Part shown: positions 1 through 13,238 of the stretch, one piece after another | Numbering within the stretch: the first letter of the stretch is position 1 | Layout of the letters: each line of letters begins with the position of its first letter | Origin: Oscarella lobularis | Taxonomy: Eukaryota; Porifera; Homoscleromorpha; Homosclerophorida; Oscarellidae | Direction: 5' to 3' | Length of the DNA stretch: 64,000 nt | Assembly: GCF_947507565.1 (NCBI RefSeq) | Contig: NC_089192.1 | Span: 744,001 to 808,000 of the forward strand | Program-made: the position numbers and the translations under genes | The notes under the pieces: model-generated | Database searches by the model: none | Told to the model about the DNA's origin: nothing | The model's input: the letters and a program-made list of their open reading frames with translations, nothing else

Positions 1-40
1 TTTCGATCTCGTGTGTATTTGTTTATTTATTTCTTTTCAG

Positions 41-788
41 CTGATAGTATTGCTAATGCCGCTGGATTAGGATTTAACGGGTTTGACGAAAATTCAAATG
101 AAAAGTGGAATCTCATTACAAATACCGATATACTTGGGACAGAGGTACTGTACGACTCTCTAATCGTCGCGACTTAGTTCGAATAATCACGTGTTAGTTT
201 GCTCTCAATTTTAAACATCTCCTCGAAAGCTGGAATATTCAAACAAGCGTCTGGCTTAAAAGGTTTTGACTGAAATAACTTTTTCTATTTTGACTAAGAC
301 TTTGCGTTGTAGAGTTTGCTACGAAAGAGTAAAATTTCGACCGTTTCTATTGACGAATATCCTAGTGGCGTGGTGGCACGGATTCTTTCCAATATACTAC
401 GTTGGTTGGGTGGGATTTGGGTTTTCAGTGCTGGCAGCGAGACACGTAAAATATATTTAAAAAATGTAAATGTAAAATAGAGATGTTTCTTCAGATTCGA
501 CGTGTCATTCGTCCGTACTTTCAGAAGCACTATGTTCTCCAGCGTTTCTACGACTGTCTCACCATAGTAACGACGATGGCGTTTCTGACGTATTACGTCG
601 TGACGATTGCTCTTATGGATTTTGGCAAAACCTTTTCTTTTTGGAGGTACGAAATGAATCAATTTCAATTATTGATGCAACTAGTTCAATTATATAGATC
701 TCAATATTTTCTCGGTCATCTAATACCCATAGCCGTTGTGCTACTATGCAGCAGAAAGAAGCAAGTCAAAAAAGACAAGGACGATTAA
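41..788 (+). CDS. MBOAT1/2-like lysophospholipid acyltransferase, C-terminal part
   Basis: This is the 3' end of a membrane-bound O-acyltransferase gene whose start lies left of the window. Five exons fit in phase: 41-144, 198-262, 313-445, 495-646, 698-788, giving about 180 residues. Family landmarks seen are GLGFNGFDE, the segment ESWNIQTSVWLKRVCYERV (the conserved Asn region) and AWWHGFFPIYY, which holds the invariant MBOAT histidine, followed by hydrophobic membrane segments. Known family members transfer acyl chains to lysophospholipids in the ER membrane. The tail KDKDD has lysines at -3 and -5, matching a KxKxx ER-retrieval signal. The last intron (647-697, 51 nt) has no stop and is a multiple of three, so retention would insert 17 residues. 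MBOAT1/2 versus MBOAT5 (LPCAT3) cannot be settled from this fragment. Confidence 0.82.
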
Positions 789-957
789 TTAAAAGCTATG
801 CTGGCGCCTAAGTGTAACATCAAAGACACCCGCTGTACAAACAAACAACTCCGCGTCCGGGAACCATTAAACCGACGTCCGGGATAGCGAAAATCCTTTC
901 TTTTGTCTCCCAACGTTCAGCTGCAGTTTTCCCGACGCTCTCAGCTCGCATATACTC

Positions 958-2971
958 ATGTCGAAACGTTCGTCGAACGTAGGCCAACTCGTTCAGCGTT
1001 TCGAGAGCCAGAAAGGCAAGGAATCCGCGCCGGCGGGGCCGACACGTCGGCTTTCGTCGAGTTCGACGCCCACGTCGTCGTCGTCGAAGCCGCCACTCAA
1101 GGCAAAACCGTCTCCGAACGCAATCGGATCGCCGCGCACCACGCCGGAGCCTCAATCGAGACAAAAACCGATCGGCGCGGGGGCGGGGTCGTCGGCGCGC
1201 GTCGCCGAACTGGAGAAAAAATGCGAAATGCAGGCGAAGGAGATCGAGACGATGCGCAAGGCGACGAACGAGAGCGCGACGGAGACGTTGAGAGAGGAAT
1301 ACGAGGAAAAAATCGAGAAGTTGGAGCGAGAAAAGAAAGAACTCGAAGGCGAAGTCGAAACGCTTCGAGAGAAGAGTGAGGAGACGCGGGAAGACGTCGA
1401 CGTCGACGAAACGTCGACGATCGAAATCGAGCGGCTCAAAGACGAAAAGACGAAAATCGAAGAAGAATTCGAAATTTTGAAAAGCGACGTCGAGAATCTT
1501 CAAAGGGAAGTCGACGACTCGAAGGCGGAGTTCGAGAAGGAGAAGAAGAAATGCGAACGCGAAATCGAGAAGCGAATTCTATTGGAGGACGATTTGGAAG
1601 CGGAACGCAAACGCGTTGCGAAATTGGAGAGCGATGCGAAGAAGAACGTCGAAGGGGCCCCCGTTACTAGGGGAACGAAAGCGTTGCGAGAGGAGATACG
1701 GGATTTGAAGAAGCAGATCGGCGGAAAGGATAAGGCGTTGGTGGATATGAAAGAGCAGAGGGACGAATTGAGAGACGAGATCGAGAAACTGCGAGCCGGA
1801 TCCGTCGAACGAAGTGATGATGACGACGAACTCAAGAAGGAAGTCGAGAGATTGGAGGAGCTCTTGGAACGCACAAAGAGGTATCAATCCGAAGCCGAAG
1901 TCGATCTCGAGATGATGAAAGTCGAACGGGAAAAATTGCGGGGAGATGTTGAGAGATTGACGGGCGACGTCAAGAAGGCGAAATCGGAGAGCGAGAAGGA
2001 GAAGAACGAAGTGGCGAAGTTGATCGAGAAAGTCGATGACTTGAAAGGGGATTTAGAGGCGGCGAGACGAGACGAAGGGGGCGAGATGGAAGCACTGCGC
2101 AAGGAGGTGGAGCGGTTGGAGGGACGCGAAGAGGATCTTGAAGCGAAGATCGATAAATTGGAAAATGAGAAAGCGAATGAGGTAAGTGGCGTCGGTCCCG
2201 TCTTTTTTCTTTGTTTGTTTTTTTTTACCGTGGGGGGTCCGTTTTGTACGTAGAGTGAGCTCGAGGCGGCGAGACAAACGATTAAGGAGTTAGAAGCTGC
2301 GTTAGAAAAGGAGAAGGCCTCTAAGGCAGACATCGAGAAGAAAATGGCAAGACAGCTAGGATAAGATTTCGTAGGCGAATAATCGTCTCTCTCTATCTAT
2401 CAGATTGAGAGAGCTCAATCGCAGCCTGTTATATCTCCTCCTCCTGTAGCAGCAAGGCCAAAGTAAAATAGACTCTCCTTTTCTTATGTTTTATTATATA
2501 GATATTTTTTAATTAAGGGTTAGTCCTAAGCCGGTTGGGAATAAGACGGCCGCTTTGCAAGGGAAACTATTCGCTGGAGGAGCGATGCGTTTGCCGGGAA
2601 TGGGCGGGCTGCCGCCGAAGCCGAAAAAGCCGGAAAACGATAACAAAAACGTTGGAGATTTTATTTCAAAGAAACTCAAAATAATTCGCTCTTTTTTCTA
2701 GGAAGAGGGCGGCGAGGACGGCGAGATTCCGAGATCGGGAACGTTGCCGAGATTGACGGCGAGATTCGATCGTCCCAGACGCGACAACGTGAAACCGCCG
2801 TCGAAGGAGTTTCGCCAGTCGCTCATCATCGAAGCGGAAAAATCGGAATTCACTCTCGCCGCCGCCGGCGGCAACGGCAGCGCCGGTGACGGCGGTGGAG
2901 AAGATGAATTCGTCGATCCTTTGAGCGAAGCGGCGGCGGCTCAAAACGGATCAGAAGAGGACGACGATTAG
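958..2971 (+). CDS. CapZIP/RCSD1-like protein with a long coiled coil
   Basis: Five exons (958-2181, 2254-2346, 2404-2462, 2524-2650, 2702-2971) give 590 residues. The start NVGQLVQRFESQ resembles the N-terminus of CapZIP (SVAQLAGRF). Residues about 80-440 are an uninterrupted Glu/Lys-rich heptad coiled coil that vertebrate CapZIP lacks. Next comes LQGKLFAGGAMRLPGMGG followed by PPKPKKP, similar to the RCSD region of CapZIP and FAM21. Near the C-terminus RFDRPRRDNVKPPSKEFRQS resembles the capping-protein-interaction segment (RRPPSRRF in CapZIP). The tail is acidic. If the assignment is right it binds the actin capping protein CapZ. The second intron begins GC rather than GT (2347); no GT donor exists before the in-frame TAA. 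Family assignment rests on short motifs and could be wrong; the gene itself is secure. Confidence 0.6.
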
Positions 2972-3003
2972 TTTGACGTGAGTGCGTGATTTCTTTGTTT
3001 TGC

Positions 3004-3032
3004 TCTCCCCCCCCTCCCTCCCTCCCTCCCTC
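3004..3032. repeat. C-rich/(CCCT)n microsatellite
   Basis: A short pyrimidine tract lies in the 100-bp gap between two convergent stop codons (RCSD1-like gene and Miro). It is probably untranslated 3' sequence of one or both genes. Confidence 0.7.
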
Positions 3033-3071
3033 ATTTGTCTCTTAAGAAGCGCAGGCTGTCTCCGTCCCCTC

Positions 3072-5538
<2,467 letters not shown>

Positions 5539-6111
5539 GTTCTCTTTTGACAACGTCTCTACAGATAAACAAGACTCTCAGAGACTGCTTCTCTTTTTAT
5601 TGTCAAGGTATTATTTATCAATTCTCCTCGTATCAGTTGTTTTGTCGTGTAGTAGTTCCTGCAATCCGACGAGGCAGACGAAGCCATCCCTCTGTGGCCA
5701 AGAGCGATAAATAGGCCATACCTCTGCAGAGGCTCTAGAGTTGCCTCCCCGCGTAAGGCTGAGCACTGGCGGGTAAATCAGTGACGCCCCTTGGAATTGC
5801 ACCTGCGAGTGGCAGCTGGGATGTCAGTCCACTCGCAGGTGCAATTCCAAGGGGCGTCACTGATTTACCCGCCAGTGCTCAGCCTTACGCGGGGAGGCAA
5901 CTCTATAGCCTCTGCAGAGGTAGGGCCTATTTATCGCTCTTGGCCACAGAGGGATGGCTGCGTCTGCCTCGTCGGATTGCAGGAACTACTACACGACAAA
6001 ACAACTGATACGAGGAGAATTGATAAATGATACCTTGACAATAGAAAGGTGTGTGCAGCAGCCTCACTCTTAGAGTTTCTTGATCTGTAGAGACGTCGTC
6101 CAAAAGAGAAC
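5539..6111. repeat. Long near-perfect palindrome (foldback repeat)
   Basis: The left arm (5539-5812) and right arm (5829-6111) are reverse complements separated by a 16-nt spacer. Over the inner 190 bp I count only three mismatches; the outer ends are looser with small gaps. Each arm contains CCTCTGCAGAGG and CCGCGTAAGGCTGAG. The 63-80 codon reading frames inside the arms are mirror shadows and are not counted as genes. The structure fits a foldback/MITE-type element or a recent inverted duplication. No target-site duplication was obvious. Confidence 0.9.
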
Positions 6112-6789
6112 TTAGGAGTAGGAATTGAGCAGAGGAAATGACTTAGATAAGCTCTGTTCGTTTTTTTGTGTGTCCAACATTATATGCTTCAAATAAAGAT
6201 GAGTATATCCGAAAAGAATCGTTTCAATCTAAAAGAAACCAAAAATGGAACTCAGGCGCGGTGAATTGAGAGAAATGACTATCACGTTCCGGCACGTGAG
6301 ACTGGATGACGCTCAAAAGGGACCCCCCAAGTTTAAAAACGAGTAGCGGGAGCCGAAACCGTTGCTGCAAGTAGCAAGAAAGCGAGATAGTTGCATCGAA
6401 TCACTTCGACGTCTAAATTACGCGATCTCCGTCGCGAATCATTGGCGAAAAGCTTCCCGAGAGAACAAGGACCCCGTGTTGCCCTCTTAGGCCACCCAAC
6501 AAACCTGGGGAAGAGCTTAGAGACGAGGAAAACAGCGAGAAACGCAGAAGAGCATTCGAATTCGAACGACGACGATTCTTGCGCAAGAAAGTGACGTACC
6601 TACAGAGCCCGTACATTAACGCGCGCAGGCAAAATTAATTAGAAAAAAAGAACAACTCCCACGATTTACCGTTACCAACGTAAATGAAAAATTATTCGTC
6701 TCTTATACCCAAATTATAGTTAACCTTATCTCCTTATAGAAACCAGTTGACACAAGGACAGAACTCAGAGGGGAGAGAGTACTGCTTAT
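6112..6789. other. Intergenic region with one coding-like stretch
   Basis: An AATAAA lies near 6191. From a good acceptor ending at 6490 to a TAA near 6640 the plus strand reads as a charged Arg/Glu-rich peptide (ELRDEENSEKRRRAFEFERR), which could be a terminal exon, but no upstream exon with a start in the right phase was found. Otherwise nothing is recognised. Confidence 0.3.
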
Positions 6790-8249
6790 TCATTGGTCAC
6801 AAAACGTATCACTCTCCCCACTAACCTTTCTCGAACTCGGAGCCACAGACGACGACGGTGTCTCGTCCTCGCCAGTCAGCGAGTCGACGTCCAGGTGTTG
6901 ATATTGATCGCTGCGTAAACTGCTGAGAGACGTGAATTGGCTGCCCGGCTGAAGACCAAGAGCTGGAAAAAAAAACATATAATTTGAGTACCAAATTTAT
7001 TATTTAAAAATACTCACATAGTGCTAATGATCTCGCCGCGCCGTCTACTTCCTCTAATTCCGCGTGAATGACGTCCTCTTCGGCTCCGTCGCCCATGTCT
7101 CTTCCTTTCAGCTCGCTTTCGATGATTTTCTCGCGAAGTTTCTTTGCCTGTCGACTCTCGTGAATTTCCTGACTGATCATCTCCAAGTTCTCCAACGCTT
7201 GACTGTACTTTGCCTTGGCCGCCTTTATCTGACCCATCAGCGACATGATCTGCTTTCTAAATGCCTAAGTACAAAAATATATTCGAGCATACACGTACAT
7301 CTATAGCTGTATATACATACCTCTGCTTTGTGATGATGTCTTGCTCTTGCCTCATAAAACGGTCTTTAATAAATTAATAATAAAATTAATAATAAAATTG
7401 GCTTTTCTAATTTTCCCCCCCTCACGTCGATTTATTAATGGATCCTCTGAACTTTGACAGTAGCGTTGCCACGCAACGTCTCGCCTCCTCATATTGCAGA
7501 GCAGTCTTTTGATATTCGACGCTACTTTTTTCTCTCGCCCTCTCAGCCTCTAAAACCTAAGACATCCAAAACATATATAGTATTTATTTATTTATTTACT
7601 TATTTATTTATTTTTTCTTACTCTTATTGTTGCCTGATTGAGTGTGTCTTGCCACGCCTGATTGAATACGGGTTTTTCTCCGTCTTTGACTGTCAGCATC
7701 TCCTTCTCTGCTATCGATACCGTCTTTTTCGCCGCTTTCAGATGGTCCGATGCCTTTTCGAATGCGATTGCTGCGCGCTGATTGTCGATGTGGGCCTGCG
7801 TTTTAGCGTCACGTGATTGGGTCCCCCGTCGAGGAAACGCTTGCCTTTTTCGCTCGGACGCGCGCTTCGAAGTACGGCGCACTTTTCTCTATTGATTTGC
7901 CGAATTTCTTCTTCCACGCCTGGCACTGTTGACTGAATTCGCCCAAAGCGAGCCGGTTCGCTTGTCGCACTTCCTAAAGAACGACGTCACGTGATTTTAC
8001 ACGTGTCGAATGCTGCTCCGTTTTTCCTTACGTCCTGCTCCTTTTCTAGCCGATTTATTTCGTCTGACGCATAATTTAATAGATCGAGATTCTCCTGCCG
8101 AACGATCGCGTACAGATTAGCTCGATTTGTCGGCGATTTCGCCGGTCTACCTTGATGCGGGGATCCAATTCTTCGTCCTCTTCGTCTTGCGGAGCGTCGT
8201 CGATCGTCTCGACGTCTGCATTAGTCGATGACATGTCAGTTTCGCTCAT
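6790..8249 (-). CDS. SH3BP5 orthologue: SH3BP5 family protein (REI-type RAB11 guanine exchange factor)
   Basis: Eight exons (8151-8249, 8032-8094, 7845-7973, 7622-7795, 7426-7556, 7321-7363, 7018-7264, 6790-6962) total 1,059 nt, or 352 residues, with every phase matching. The start MSETDMSSTNADVE leads to the family signature EELDPRIK, followed by ENLDLLNYASDEINRLEKE and long coiled coils. INKSTPFYEAR corresponds to the vertebrate KSRPYFE motif, and SQALENLEMISQEIH to the last helix. Vertebrate SH3BP5 and worm REI-1 activate RAB11 by nucleotide exchange. The intron after exon 3 starts GC (AAAAAG|GCAAGC, 7844 downward), a GC-AG intron. A donor-like site inside the last exon (near 6827) leaves the extreme C-terminus less certain. 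The start lies 108 bp from the divergent ankyrin/SOCS gene. Confidence 0.93.
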
Positions 8250-8357
8250 CGTCGCATTTTTTCTCCAAGAAAACGCGAGTGATACAGCGAGAGGCGTTTG
8301 AACGCAGTGCGCTATACACCTAGCGTACGCAGTGCGCACCCACCCACTCTCTGAACA

Positions 8358-9334
8358 ATGGCACAAGGAGCTCAGGGAGCACAGGGTCCACAGGGTCCAG
8401 CAGGTCAAGCGTTGCTACCAGCCAATCCACCGTGGACAACGCGAGTACACGAAGCCGCAAAGGCGCGCAACTGGATCGACCTGGAAACTTACCTAGCCCA
8501 AGGCGACAACCCGAATGAAATCGATCCTTCGGGAAGTACGGCTTTGGAATATCTCCTACTACTCCAACCTCCAAACGACGAAACTCTACCACAACAAGGT
8601 CTAGATTTTAATTATTTAATTTAATTAATTAATTAATATATATAGGCGATGAGCTCAATAGTGAACGCTTCGCTCGTTTCGCCTGCATGAACGTTCTACT
8701 CAAACGCGGCGTCAATCCGAATCGCGCGGACAAGGGCGGTTGGACGGTGGCCCATCGCGCCGCGTGGCACGGCGACGTCAACGCAATCAAATTCCTCGCG
8801 CGCTACGGCGTTCGCTTGACGTCGAAAAACGCGCGCGGGCAAACGCCGAGCGATCTCGCCGCAATCAAAAGCCGCTGGGACATCGTCGCCCATCTCGACG
8901 GCGCCACAACGAATTTGCAAATACTATGTCGAAACGTCATACGCGAATCGTTGGGACGCAAAGCCGAGGATTTCATCGATCGACTTCCCTTGCCGAAACG
9001 ATTGAAATTGATCGTTAATTTTGGGTTGCCCTATCGCGGTTGGTCGGGGAGGGTGATACCGGCTTCGCCTTGGGATATGGGGAGGCTCGGTTCGGCGCCC
9101 AAAGGGGAGATGCACGCGTTTTTGTGCGAGAACGCGTCGACGTCTCTCTTGAGTAAATATAACGTGGAAAGGGACAAGGTTAGTCGCGACGAGACGCTCG
9201 TCGCCGCGTTTAGGGAGATGTATTTGAAAAACGAATTCGCCGAGATTGCGTACGAAGAGCCCGTGTGGAAATTTCGCGATTATAGTGCCGGTAAACCGGA
9301 GGTACTGCTGTACGAGGAGGGCTTACATTATTAA
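8358..9334 (+). CDS. Ankyrin-repeat and SOCS-box protein (ASB-like)
   Basis: Two exons (8358-8598, 8646-9334) encode 309 residues. The N-terminus carries a short collagen-like run, GAQGAQGPQGPAGQ. Residues about 30-190 hold ankyrin repeats (for example KGGWTVAHRAAWHGDVNAIK and NARGQTPSDLAA). Then comes a clear SOCS box, LQILCRNVIRESLGRK...IDRLPLPKRLKLIV, whose LCR and LPLP elements recruit Elongin B/C and a Cullin. This predicts a substrate receptor of a Cullin-RING ubiquitin ligase. Unusually, about 100 residues follow the SOCS box (PASPWDMGRL through EEGLHY); in most ASB proteins the box is terminal. The substrate cannot be deduced. The stop codon is 3 bp from that of Ku80 on the other strand. 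Confidence 0.85.
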
Positions 9335-9337
9335 ATT

Positions 9338-12300
9338 TCACATCATGTCAAGCTGCGAGATAGCATTAGAACTAATAATAATAATAATAATAATAATAAA
9401 TTTCTTACCAAGTCTTCTGCATCTTCTTCAGCTGCCGCGTTTGGATTCTCTTCGACAGGGACCTCTTTTTCTGTGCTGCTCAAAAACTGAAACAAAAGCT
9501 GATTAATTATTTAATCCAAGCGCGCATTGGGGGGAGACCTCTCTCGCTTTTTCCGCCGAAACCGAGCTATCATTGGCTTCTGCAGTCGTAATCAAACTCA
9601 CCTTCTCTAAATACGTAATCAATGATTAATACCCCCCTAACTCTTCTCCAGCCCACCGTCCTTGATTTTCACCCAGAAAATCGTTCCCCTTCCGGCTATG
9701 AGCTGCTCCTTTAGTTCAATCAAGAATTCGTTAAACTTTCCCGGTTCTCGAAACTAACAAGAAATCACCCTTCGTTCCCTTAGCTAAGAAAGCGATTCTT
9801 ACTTTGACTGCAGCATCTCTTAGAGCCTTCAAACACTCCATAGCCTTGCCGTGGTACTGATCGCCGAGAGAATCGAATATCAGCTGACAGACGCGTTTCT
9901 TCATCTGACCAAAAGCTAACGAATCAACTCACATGCAAACGAAAAGCATTCCAAAAAACCCATCCACTAACCTTCGTCAAATAAATCGACGTCCTTCATA
10001 TTAACCAAAGAATTGAAATCGCCAACCGGATCGACAGTTCCAACCTCATAAAAAATAACTAATCTTTATTATTATTAGGTGATTACATGTAGCTATGAAC
10101 CTCTTTCACTTGTGATTTTGCTAACCCAGCCATAGACAAGTCATCTGCGTCGCCGAGTCTCGCTTGCTTGGGCAAAGGCGCCGGGTTATCCAAATCAAGA
10201 GACCCACTACAAATAATAGGTTTTTAATAAATTAATTAAATAGTGGTATTTTCTCACGTGTCTTTCCACATGGTGGCCGCCGTTGTAGTGCGTTTGGCTT
10301 TCTTCTCGATTTTCTCAAGCGGAAACGCGGCCTTTTGGAAGAGAGAAATGACGGGGGTCAAATCTTATATGAGAACGACGTGTCGCACTCGGATTTTTTC
10401 CGTTGCCAGTTCACTTGCAGCCACAATAGCAGACGGCATCTTCAAACAACTGAAAAACAAAATAGCTGAATAATAAAAATCATCTGCACATGATCGTCAT
10501 ACTCAGCGATTAGTGGATCTACTTCTGGTAAGGGATCATCAGGATTAAGAGCCCTATGTTGGATACACTGAAAAAAATTAGTAACATTTAATAGAAAAAT
10601 ATTCATCTCTTTATTTATTTATTTATTTGCCTGATAAATTCGTTGCAAAACGGGATTAAACGTGCTTTTCGGCTTAAAAGCTTCCCCCAAATCCCCGCTG
10701 TCGTCTCTACATAGAAATTCATCTAGGCATACTTAATAGTAATGTATAGAATTGTACCTCTCTGCCTGCATTAAATCCATACTGGTTATAAGGTCATCTA
10801 CAGCTTGAACCTGATCATCTGAAGTGCCCACGTATTTGCCAGTAACTGATTAATTAAACTATAAACCTGTGGCTACGTGTTTTTTGCTATCCAACGTAGC
10901 AAACGTGTACTGTCGAAGATCTTCCATATAAGGCAATTGCGTGAACAGCAAACACTAGAAAAAGAGAAAGCACTAATTAAAATATGACGTATTTTCTTTT
11001 GCTGATAAGGACTTCGTAATCAGGTTTGATGTGAGGCGTGCACACGCCGATTTTCGGTTCGGCGTTTGCGCGAAACGAATACTTGACAATCATCACGAGC
11101 CCCGTTTCCTGCATAGCGTGGACGAGAGCGGACAAGGCAACTCCCGCTTCCTATAGACAAAATTCCAAACACTCAATATATGAAGATATGCCACGGACCT
11201 GGTCATTCTGAGCGGGAACAAACGCAACGACACCGTCGCCAAGGTACTGATGATGTTTAATCTGAAACGTCAATTATTACAGATTATTTTATCACTGTAT
11301 TATTTTTGCAACGTACGTTGGTCTCTTTGGTGAATCCGAGCGCTTTCAAACACCTCGGCGTCTTGAATTTCATAGCATCTTTATCAACACGAGCAATGGG
11401 AATCAGATCTTTCCCATACCAAAAGCCTAGAACATATATTGCAATGAATATACTCCTTGATATGAGCGTCGTCTCGAAATTGCCTTCGGCGACGTTTTCC
11501 TTCGCCACTTCCGTCTGATTTTCGTCGTTCAAGTGATAGGATCTCTCCAGTTTCACCTTCATCGATCCTGGATACTTGGACGCTTGAGAAACGGCCGAAA
11601 CTTTCTCAAACGAAATCGTCTTCTGTTCCTTGACTCTGTAATATCCCCAGACGTTGATCTTTAGCGTTGATCCGATTTCGAGGGGTCCGCGAAAGACGGA
11701 CGTCTGCCTCGCTTGACGACGAGCGAAAAAGGCCAACGTGACCATGGCGTCGGCGAAAGAAAGAAAAGTCCCGTCGATGGAGGAGACCAAACGCTTGAGA
11801 AGATTCTCGCCCGAACGCTAAACTCTCGCTACGAAAAAGATATATTACAAAAAATGAAGATTTTTTACTTGAGTGTCGGTTTTGGGCTTTCCAGACGGAG
11901 GAGGAGGAGGAGGTCCAGAAGCCGAGCCATTCTCCAAATCATCGTCATCAACGTCAGGACCACTAAAATTTTTAAAATCATTATTAGTGTTTAATTTTTT
12001 TTCTTACATGACTTGAAGTTGAGCTTCCATGCTTGCTAGGCCTCCTTCGATCGATTCCAATTGGTCTTGAGACGCAGGAGAACCGCAGTCGGTGAAGAGA
12101 ATGAATTTGGCTCCGCCCAGCTTCCTGCCCCTAAATCATTCATTTAATTAATAATCATTTGTAGTCTATCTGTTTTTTTTTCTTTTCTACTTCATGTGAT
12201 GTTGGGCGTGATCCATGGCAACTACAAGAGCGTCAATGACTGAAACAATTTAATTTATTCAATTAATGAAATCGATTTTTTTATGTATCTCACAGTCTCC

Positions 12301-12759
12301 GTCTTCGTTTCCCGGTGTTATTTCGTTTTGAATGAGTTTCAAGAAATCCAAAGAGGGTGCAGCCAGTTTGTGAGCGAGCGTCACGTGATCGTATCCACCG
12401 CTTTCTGCCAGCGGATTATCGGTTTCTAAAACGTTTCCGAGTGAGAGGAATGCGTTTTACGGACGCCACGTGCTCTACCGCGTGTTCCGAACAAAACTAA
12501 GCCGATTTCGTCTTTGCTGCCTGCAAACATCTTCCGAAGGCATTAAACATCAATATAAATAGTAGATCGCTCCCTTACTCGATGCTGGACGATCATGTTG
12601 ATGACTTTGACGGCGGTTTGAAGAAACGTCGCGTGTCCCGGCGGCGCGGAGCACGCAGAAGGCCCGACGTCCAACAGAAACACAACAGCATCGCCCTGGA
12701 AAACAAAAAAAGGTAGTGAACGAGCAGAAAATCGATATAGACGCTACTTTTTGCGCCAT
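9338..12759 (-). CDS. XRCC5 orthologue: Ku80 (Ku86), DNA double-strand-break end-binding subunit
   Basis: A many-exon gene with introns around 50 nt. The first exon is only MAQK, followed by GDAVVFLLDVGPSACS at the start of the vWA-like domain. The large central exons match the Ku beta-barrel: LEIGSTLKINVWGYYRVKEQ, then FWYGKDLIPIARVDKDAMKF. With Ku70 it forms the ring that loads on broken ends and recruits DNA-PKcs for non-homologous joining. The penultimate exon (9409-9486) ends EEDAEDL and a 15-nt terminal exon (9338-9352) adds LDMM and stop, restoring the EExxDDLLDM-type DNA-PKcs-binding tail. One 57-nt intron (11427-11483) is GC-AG and in frame without stops. An in-frame ATG eight codons upstream (12783) is an alternative start. 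Confidence 0.93.
9372..9400. repeat. (AAT)n microsatellite in the last Ku80 intron
   Basis: About nine AAT/TTA triplets fill most of the 56-nt terminal intron of Ku80, just upstream (in gene sense) of the 15-nt terminal exon. Length variation here would change spacing between donor and microexon. Confidence 0.85.
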
Positions 12760-13193
12760 GGCAGGCTCGAGCGCGTTAGGCACGTGACAACAAGGCCAGC
12801 GCGCGCCGTCGAGTTTACGCGAATATTTAATTTAACTAGCCGTGTACCCGTCTTCGACGGGTGTATAATTGTGTTTACATATTAATTATTTATAGTTCTG
12901 CGCGTATTTTGTAATATTCCCACACCACATCAGAGAGAACCTTTCCGCTGGTGTGGCCTGGGTACCCGTACCCAAAAGGTCCAGTTTGCACCGCCTCGGT
13001 GAGGGTAGTCCAAAGATGTTTCTGTCAAATTGTTGACCTGGTCCATATACACACAGGATTCGTGCAAGGCTGGCGTACTAAATAGTAGACCCTGTCCATC
13101 GCCCGCCTAATTGAATACTGCGGGTGAAGGCGGTGCATAATCCGACTGACTGACTGACTATATATTAATGTACTTTGGGGGCGAAGGCCAGTA
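12760..13193. other. Gene-free region, possible degenerate repeat
   Basis: No coding sequence is recognised. It contains a small hairpin (ACCCGTCTTCGACGGGT near 12847), a GACT microsatellite (about 13144-13160) and sequence that reads like a decayed interspersed element, although no family was identified. Confidence 0.4.
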
Positions 13194-13238
13194 TGTACTT
13201 ATAGCGAGTAAAGTACATACGGGACAGCGAAGCGAACC
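13194..13238 (+). repeat. Direct repeat copy 1 (45 bp)
   Basis: The motif runs from TGTACTTATAGCGA through GCGAAGCGAACC and contains an inverted GTACTT...AAGTAC pair. A second copy in the same orientation lies at 15989-16032, bracketing the satellite block. It is followed here by a GC-rich imperfect palindrome (CGCTAGCG...CGCTAGCG). Confidence 0.9.

Noticed and set aside
5611-6030. Matching 63- and 79-codon frames in the two arms of the palindrome
   Set aside because: They mirror each other because the arms are inverted copies; the few differences are all amino-acid changing and no start context or family is evident.
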